NCBI RefSeq assembly: GCF_965638725.1
Contig: NC_134958.1
Location: forward strand, 14,759,464 to 14,823,463
From: Aptenodytes patagonicus
Taxonomy: Eukaryota > Chordata > Aves > Sphenisciformes > Spheniscidae
Direction: 5' to 3'
DNA length: 64,000 bases
A model generated the notes under the pieces. That model saw nothing but the letters and a program-made list of their open reading frames with translations, did not search any database and had not been told where the DNA came from. The number at the start of each line of letters is the position of its first letter. Position 1 is the stretch's first letter. This document shows positions 12,501 to 21,500 of this stretch, piece by piece. The position numbers and the translations under genes are program-made.

Positions 12501-15500
12501 TAGCAATTTATTTTATCTGTCCATTTCTGGTCTTTCTTGCATCTTTTATCTCTTCCATGATTATCAGGAGTAATTGGTGGCCACCCTGTCATAAAATTTA
12601 CTACTTTCATATCAAAGTCAAACACACATCAGTGACGGATCAGTGCCCCCTTGGGAATGGCAGTTCATTGTTTCTTAAAGGAGGCAGATCTGGTACGCCT
12701 TCCATTTCCAGTGTGATTCCCACCAAAATGCAGAACATATTTGCAAAAAAAAACCCCAACACTTAAAAATCTTTATCTACACAGCTTAAAACTGAAGATG
12801 AACCAGCAGCTTCAGAATTACCTGTACAATGGTTGGAATCACAAGCATTGGTTCTTCTTGAATTGATGATGCAGCAATGTAGAACGGAATATGAATTAGG
12901 AAAGCTTTTACAGCTGTTTGCCGCAGCAGATAGTCTTCTACTCAATGGTAAATACAGCTTCCTCTCTTAGATCATATTACTGCTTTAATCTCAAGACCAC
13001 ATACAATGTTTTTGGAGTGACTGAAAATGTTTTCTTTAAGTGTATTCATACTGTTTTATTTTTGTGTAAGAATTTATATAACCAGAGTTGGTCCTTATGG
13101 TGAATTGCAGTGGTGAAAATGTAATTGTGTAAGTCTGGGAGAATGATTATGTGCAACTGTTGATGAGGAGTGCACAGACTATCTAGAGAAGTATTTTAGT
13201 TATGGATTTAGAGCTTATTTTCAGTCCCATGAAAGCTTTAGAGTGCAAAATCTGTACTCCTCCTCTGGCAGGGTTGCTGCTGAAATAAGTAGCAGAATTT
13301 CCTCAGGTTTAGAAACCAGCTGCCTTTAATTGTTTATAAACTCTTAAAACAGGCCCTTATGTGAAGAAACTCTGTGCACTCTGTGAGACCCTGAAGGATT
13401 CCTCCATATCAATTAATCGCTCCATCCTAACCAGTTACGATGTGGAGACATTTCAGAGTGAGTGCAGATCAATTCTGGAGCAGCTACAAGAGAAAGGAAT
13501 GTTCTCACTGGCTCGGGAGGTAGCAGCACTAGCTGAATTGCCTGTGGACAACGTAGTTACCCAAGAGGTACAGTATAGTTAAATAATGATATTCACCTCT
13601 TAATACTCCTATTACTGGCAACATTGAGAATGTTACTTCTCAGTCTTCCTGAAACACAAATTTTTCTTCAAATCGCTTTTTATTTTAAATGCAAGTACAC
13701 CAAACAAGTTGACGATAAGTGCTGGGCTGAAAAGGACAGTGTAGCTTTCCTTATTCTCATACTGTTTTTACTTGCTATACAATCAGTTTTATTTGGTGAG
13801 AAAAATAGATGGATTTGTTGCATATTGAGACACTTAATCTAAATTCAATTTTTCAGTATTCTAGCCATCCAGTGTGATTTTTCTTTTTTGGAAAGATAGT
13901 TATTTAAAACCTTTGTAAATTTTGCAGGTTCTAAGAGATCTACATCGTTTAAGAGACATTGGACAGTGGCATCAAAACCAGACAAGAATTGAATTCTGGA
14001 AAAAATGTAACGACAACTTCATTAAAAATTCAATCTCCAGCAAAGCTGCATCTGATTTTTTTTTTAATCAGGCAAACACGGTATTTGAATCTTTAGCTCA
14101 TGAGAAGATAAACAGCATTATGGAGAGACGTTTGTTGCTTACCCTAGCTGGCCATTGGCTAGCTAAGAATGACTCGGTGTCACTGCACAAATTAGAAGAA
14201 ATAGAGAAACAGATCTGGATTTGTCGCATCGCACAACAAACGTTATCCACAGATGAGGGGTCAGGCAAGTCGAGATTTTCCTCCCATATTGTAGTGAACA
14301 GGGATCTTACCTTTGATAACTTAGCTAAGGAGTTTTCTTTTTCAAAGCTACCTGCTCTGAACACACCAAAGTACTTAAAACTAGAGGGTCTTGCATTCAG
14401 AGAGTCTCAACAGACCTTGGCTAATGATGAGGAGGAATCACTCAGGTTTCTGATCGGATGCCTTCTTGATGAAGGAAGTGTGCATGAAGCCAGCCGTGTT
14501 TGTCAGTATTTCCATTTCTACAACAGAGATGTTTCAGTGGTATTGCATTGCAGAGCTCTGGCCTCAGGGGAGACTGATTTAGACAAATTACACACAGATA
14601 TTCAGACTCTCCTTGTAGCAAGAGAGAAGACATCTGAAAGCAGTGCATCTCAGCAAAGCAGAGTCCCAAGTGGTAAGTAACACTAACCAATTCAGCCACT
14701 TGACAAGTAGTACCATTGCTGGGGTTTCACTGGATTCTTCCTCTTTTGTTACAGTGTTAATTTCCCCCCAAATTTCTGCAGTAAATAAGGTCTTCCTGAC
14801 AGCAGGTTATCTCCTTGGTTCATAAATACTCTAGTGAAAAGAATGTGAAGCCTTGTAATATATATTGCTTGTATGTGCTTCAGACAGGGTGTTTCTGTAT
14901 ACAGTTTCTATAGTCTCTTAACCGTTCATTTTTTATAGTTCACAATTCTGTTCCAGTAAAGTAGCACTGAACATCTATGTTCCTGCTTTTAGAATACACA
15001 CTCTAATAAATCTTGAGTGTGTTCCTGGAGCTGAAACATGGAAATGCTTTAATTAATATTTTCTCTGAATTCTTTGTACGTTATAAAGGGTTTAGTGTTT
15101 CTTGTTAATAGCAAGGCTGATAATGTTTATATATAAAGTACTCTGTGCATATTTATGAAGTCTGAATGAGAAAGCTGTCAGCTGGAACATTACTTTCTGA
15201 TACTAACATGTATAAAGCTTAATAGGAATAGAAGAGAATAAATGAAGCCTAAGCCATCAGAAAGACTGCTGAACCCTTATGTTCTCTTATGCTTAGGAAT
15301 TTTACATCTGAGATATTATTGTGGATATTTTAGCTCATTTGTGTTCTGTCATATTGTTTGTACCCTAAAACTTAAAAAAAAAAAAAATCACAGGTATCAA
15401 GAGCACAGTTTTCAAGGACTGAGAACGTATTATGTATTTGCTACAGATTTCTGGAGTCTTGCTCTAAGTATAAGGCTTGTCGGTGTTATCTGTCTTTATG

Positions 15501-18500
15501 AGAAAGGAATTTACAGTATTTTTGTTTCCAGCATCAAGCTTAGAAGACTGGACGCACATTGTGGCTCCATCTCCAGATGATCAGGTTGTTATCAGTCTGA
15601 AGGCTCTCATAGATGAATGTGTCCATGGAAGAAACTACTGCAGACAGGTTCTCTGTTTATATGAACTTTCTAAGGTATGTGGCTAGTAACATTATTGAAG
15701 AAACAAGTGGTTTGTATCAAGCTGTGCTGTGTAAGTTTGTGGAGGAAAGGATAGAGTGGTGAAAGTACTCATCAGGTGCCTGAAACAAGCTTCAGAGGGT
15801 GAAATTACCAAGCCTTTGTGTGGAAAAATGTCCAGATGCTTCCTAGGCATGAAGTGTTGAAATGAACTCAACTCCCAGACTCCCCAGGCCCCTACCTCTG
15901 ATTCCACTAAGCCAGATTTCAGCCTGTGTCTCTTTGATATGCCTTTTTTATAATCTTTCAAGCATATGTTGTTCATCTAGCACTTTGCTTTAGGCCTTTG
16001 TTGTGGGATGCCTTCATAATCAACACCAACCCAGAAGTAGACAAAGAGATAGCAGCTGCCTTAGAAGTTTTAGCATGGAAGTGCTCTGCAGGCTCCACAC
16101 AGTGGCAGCGCTTTACCCAGAAGCTGCTCAGAGGAGTAGCTAATAAGTTCCAAGTGGTTTGACCCAGACAGTGATAGGAGAAGTAGCAGACTGTTGTTTG
16201 CTGCCTCTCTGCTCCTTGACCTTCATAACTGCCAGCAGCCCACCTCTGCTTCTTCTCCAGAGGGTGCTGCTGAACACTTCTTTCAGGGTACAGAACCCCT
16301 TTCCATGGTACTTGGTCCGTATTGTTGGAACGTAGCATTATTTTTTTCTGAATAAAACCAGCAGGTATTTCTTCTAGGTATTTTAAGTGTTAAGGTTTAT
16401 ATTTGGTTCAGGAAAGCATCTCTGTCCATGGCGACAGCTCTGTGAGTATTAAACTTCAAATACAAAGTACTTACATGCCATCCTGATCTGGAGAACATTA
16501 ATACTGAAGATATACAGATGAAGGCACTGTTAACTGATACGAGGACGGATTATGTTTGCATTTTTTGAAACTGAGTTTTGCCTGCTTCTCCCGCGCTCCC
16601 CTCTTACATCAGCTCATCATTAAGATGATGTATGGCAGGTCAGTGTATGTTCTGGACTGGAATTTTTGCTGTGTAGAATTTTCTAAGTGTATGTGTATTT
16701 CTTAGGAATTGAACTGCTCCTACAGTGAAATGTCAGCCCATGACCCTGAAAAAGTGCTTCGAGCAATTCTGTCGTCCCATCAGCCAGACAGATGCAGGAA
16801 AGCTCAGGCATTCATCACCACGCAGGATCTCCAGCCTGAAACTGTGGCAGAGCTAGTGGCTGAAGAAATCACACAAGAATTATTGGCGTCTTCAGAAGGG
16901 AAAGGTAAAGAGGCTTGAGCTTCTATTTTAGCATTTTTGGTTTGTAAGTGTGGTATCTGTGTATCTAAAAAACAGTCCTTGCTCTCGAGATACTTGAGTG
17001 CTAATGATAGTTAGTAATGTTTGGGCAGCTCTTGTATAAGGTTTGTAAACCTTGTACACCTTGTATAAGGTTTTGTACAAATGTCTATTTTTAGTTACCT
17101 TTGTGTCCAGTGTGGTGTTGCAGTAGTTAAGGTTTTATTTTTTATGGATGTAAATGTAATGGTTTTAAAAAAAAAAGGGTTGTCTGGGTTTTTTAATTAT
17201 GATCTTTGCAGCCCCACATCATCTGACTTGGGAAGACTCATGTTAATTTCTTTGTGAAAAGCGTGGCCAAAAGATTTTCCCTTTTTTTTTATACTTCGTG
17301 AAATGAGGGACATTCCTCAAAACAGCAGGAATTTATCTGGGGGACTTTTCTATTTAAGTAACTTCTACTTTGCCACAACATTAACAACAAAGTTCCATGA
17401 GAAACAATGAGCCATCGGATGGAGATTCTTGAGTCCAGGTGTGCTCTCCTCTGCTCCTACTGTCTTCCACTCCGCTACCTCTCACTCTTGCTGCTCCCCT
17501 TGTATCAGTTCACTTGGTTAGCTGAGATGATTTGGTGCACCTCCTTTAGAAGAGTCAACTTACTAACCCAGCAGAAAACAAGTCCAGAAAAGAAGAGTTT
17601 TCTGTTGAGTTCATGAGTTGAACTGGTTCATGGAAGAGTATGAATCAGAGCCACTGCAAAGGATGGGTTAGAATTGTGTTGTGTGAGGAAGAGGAGCAGC
17701 AGCAACCTACTGGATTTGTGAAATTATAGGAGTAATTACAGTAGCAATACAGTTGTTCAGTAGGATTTAATTGGATTGAACTGGCAATGAAGTAGTAACT
17801 GATTCTTAAATTTAAGCAGTAAGATCAAAAGTGTCTTTAGAATTGTAGTTCCAAGTCCTAGGTCAGTCTGGATGAAGTTATATTGGTTTGTTTGGGTTTT
17901 TTTCTATTAATGTAGCTAATCTCTCCTGAACAATTAGCACTTGTGACCTAACTCTTTCTGTGTGGACACAGGACAGAAACATGTTTTGAACCCTGCAGCT
18001 GAGAGTCAGGCATTCCTACAGCTTGCTAAGCTGTGCCAGGATCATACCTTGGTTGGCATGAAGTTATTGGATAAAATTTCCTCTGTACCATGTGGGGAAC
18101 TGTCATGCAGTAAGTAAATGGCAAATAATACTTGATGTAGCTAGTGCATTACTAAACATGGCATTACTTGGTTTAAAATCACATCACAAAGAATAAAAGC
18201 AATGCTGATGGAAGCATCTATTACTGATGTCAAATTTGATATTAAATTAATAGATCTGGGTATATGCACAGTAAATAAGCATGTTGCTTAAGTGTTGCTT
18301 CAGTTTACTTTCCAAACAAAATACAGATTTTTTTTGTGTGCCAACAGCTGGGAAATGCAGTCAGTGAGTTACCCGAACTTCTGTAGTTATATGTTACAGA
18401 AGGAGGGTACTGTGACTTTCTTCGTATTAATCACAATTAGAAATTGCTTTCTTTATCCATTTGTTAAACTAACTTTCTAGATCTTTTGTTATTAAAGTCC

Positions 18501-21500
18501 ATTTTACACTTTGCAGCTTTATATACCATGGAGATGTTGTCATTGAGTTTATAAAACATAGCCAAGGTATTTTGGTCCCGTTTTGCCACTGCTAACCAGC
18601 AGTGGCAAACTGCTGGTTTAGACTGTTTTTAAAAAAGATTTATTAAGGGCAGTTCAACTCTGAGGAAAACTAATGAGGATAAGATTTTAGTGAGAGTTGT
18701 CTCGTGAGTATTAACGTGGGCAGAACTTCCAATGCTATTTTGTCCAGAGTGGTGAGGAAAGAGCATCTTCTAGAACACATTCTGCAGAAGCAAAAGCATG
18801 GCTGACGTTCATGCTGAAACTGTTCCATTAGAATCCAGCTATAATACTGGAAATTTGGAAAAACTTTGTGAGAAAATAAGTAATTAAAAATATCATGTTC
18901 CATGTAATCTTTAGGTCCCTGTCACATTTGTCCTCTTGTCAGATCTTAACTTACCCCTTATTTTGTCTGGTTAAGTAAAATAAGGATGAATATTAGTATT
19001 TTCACGTATGGCTGACTAAAGTAAGGAAAAGACTCTGAGGAAACAATGTTGGGCATTACCAAACTGTGCTGGAGGACTTTACCTCTCTGAGTGGAGTCTC
19101 TGCTAGAGTACCTTTTTACAGGTAGAGGTATAATTGGTTTGTTTCAAAATATGTTGTATAGGTTTATGTCATTAACTGTGTTCTTTTAAAAATCTGCATT
19201 TTTAAATACGTCGTGTACCAGTTCATATAATACTACTGCTTTTCTGAAGTGAATTGCATGGTGCTGAGAGTAAAGTCTGAGACTCCACTGTGTCATGATT
19301 GCTTTACAGTATTAGATCAGGCCTTCCACAGAAAATGGAATATGCTAAGATGTACTAACTCATTTATTTAGTGTATGGAATTTATGAATGATTTTTCAAA
19401 CCCAGATGCAAAACTTGTGGCCTTCCTTTTTCAAACGCAGAGCTGACTGGTAATAGTGGGGTGCTAATGTATTATTATATGCTTGTCAATCAAGCGTATT
19501 TGGTGGAGGAGATTGGAAGTTTTGTGTGCGGAATAAAATAACGTTTCAGAAAATGATCCAAAAAGCCCAGACTTTCCCACAGATTGAGAAGCCAGACTGA
19601 ATGCATACTGTTATAGAAACTGTTACTTCTTAAATTTGCATAGGACAGAACCATAATAGCTCGACTTTCTAATCCAATTCTGCTGTTTGTAACTGGGAAG
19701 GTTGTGTATCCTCTGCAGAGATGGCATCACTTTTGGAGAGAGGCACAATAATTAACTTCCTCAGCTTATTAACAGAAATATCTGAGTTCTTCTATTCTTC
19801 AGTTACAGAATTGCTGATTTTGGCCCATAATTGCTTTAGTTTGACTTGCCACATGGAAGGAATCACTAGAGTCCTCCAAGCAGCACGGCTTCTCACAGAT
19901 GAACATTTGGCACCTAATGAAGAGTACGGACTTGTGGTATGTGTCTTTGACGCCATATGTGTTTATCCAGATGCTGTATGAAGGTTTCCATGTACACGTT
20001 AGCAAATAACTTTGCTCATGAGCAGTGCAGGAGGAGTAGGTGGGTGATGGAATGGAGTACAGTCTTTCACCTCTGGTTGACTGGTCTTGTCCTGCCTGTC
20101 CCTAGAAGCTAAGAGTGGGTGTTTGAACTGATGTGCGCAGGTGATGATTTTTATGTTGCAGAACCTCTTATAAGACTTCTCTGGAAAAACAGAGGTGGAG
20201 ATCGTGGAATGGTGAGGTGGCAACAGTGTAGTAAATCAGAATGGGAATGTCAAGTCATTCAACTACTGGTGAAACGTGATGATTTGTATTACTGGGGTGT
20301 CATGCATCTTTAAGTCCTGCCTTGAAAGGACTCCTGGAGTCATGCTCAGTATAATGGCGTCATTGCTAAAAGGTTCACTGCATATTTTTATTTGGTAAAA
20401 TTATGTCCTTTTACCTCACAGTAAAAAAGATGCAGTAGGTTGGTTTAAAAATAAAACCTCCGGGGCTGTAAGGGAACATCTGCCGGCCTAATGCAACTCA
20501 CTGCGCCGTGTAGCTGTGTCAGCTAGCACAGCACTCTGGCCTCACGCAGCCTTCTCCCTGCTGCGGCACTGACTGCTTTGAGAGAGAGGATTTTTCTGCT
20601 GTACTTCGAGCTTCATACTTAACACTGTTATTTCCACAGGTTCGTCTTCTCACTGGAATTGGCAGATACAATGAAATGACCTACATATTTGAACTGCTGC
20701 ATGAGAAACACTACTTTGAAGTGCTCATGAGAAAGAAATTAGACCCAGTAGGTGGAGGGAGATAAAGGGGAGAAAACTTGCAGAGAACTGTGTGGCTACA
20801 TCAGAAACTGATATTTACACAATGTGGAATTATCTGGGGATTTTAATTACTGGAGCGTAGGAAGTGTTATTCAAGTTCATAGTAATAAATTATTTCTGGG
20901 TTTTATTCTGGTTTTAGTTTAACAAGTTTGTTCTAATTAGTTCAGTGCTGCAACGAGAGCAGCATTGAAACTTCAAGCTTGGGAATATCACTTAGAGTTT
21001 TTATGTCCTGCTTTGGTTTTACTTCCAGTTAATGTTTCATGGGTTTTTAAAAATCATAAATATTCATAGCTTTCTTGTAACACAAATAAAGTCATAAACC
21101 AATGTCAGTTTTGACATTTGTATGTAAATAAATAAATAAATGCATAGGTGCTGGATTTTCGTACCTGATGTAATGTAGTTAAGCCCAAGTACAATATTGC
21201 CATTATGCTTTAAAATAGTATGGAGAAACCTCAAAGAGTGTAATGATCACTTTTTGGAAAATTGTACCGGAACAGTTTTGCTTGTGGGTACCAAAATGTG
21301 AATAAAGAAAAAGCTCTTCAAATCTTAATCTGATATTCCTTCATCTGACCAGAGCGGGACATTGAAGACAGCTCTGCTGGATTACATCAAGCGTTGTCGC
21401 CCGGGGGACAGTGAAAAGCACAACATGATAGCCCTTTGCTTCAGTATGTGTAGAGAAATTGGAGAAAATCATGAGGCTGCCGCTTGCATACAGCTTAAAC

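Noticed and set aside
12377-12766. 129-codon open frame on + in an SPG11 intron
   Set aside because: No recognisable family, no splice context, and the flanking SPG11 exons join in phase without it. Likely a chance frame.
19721-19802. Upstream extension of the SPG11 exon at 19803, starting with ATG
   Set aside because: The previous exon's phase and the family sequence GELSC joined to TELLILAH place the acceptor at 19802/19803. The extension is intron that happens to be open.
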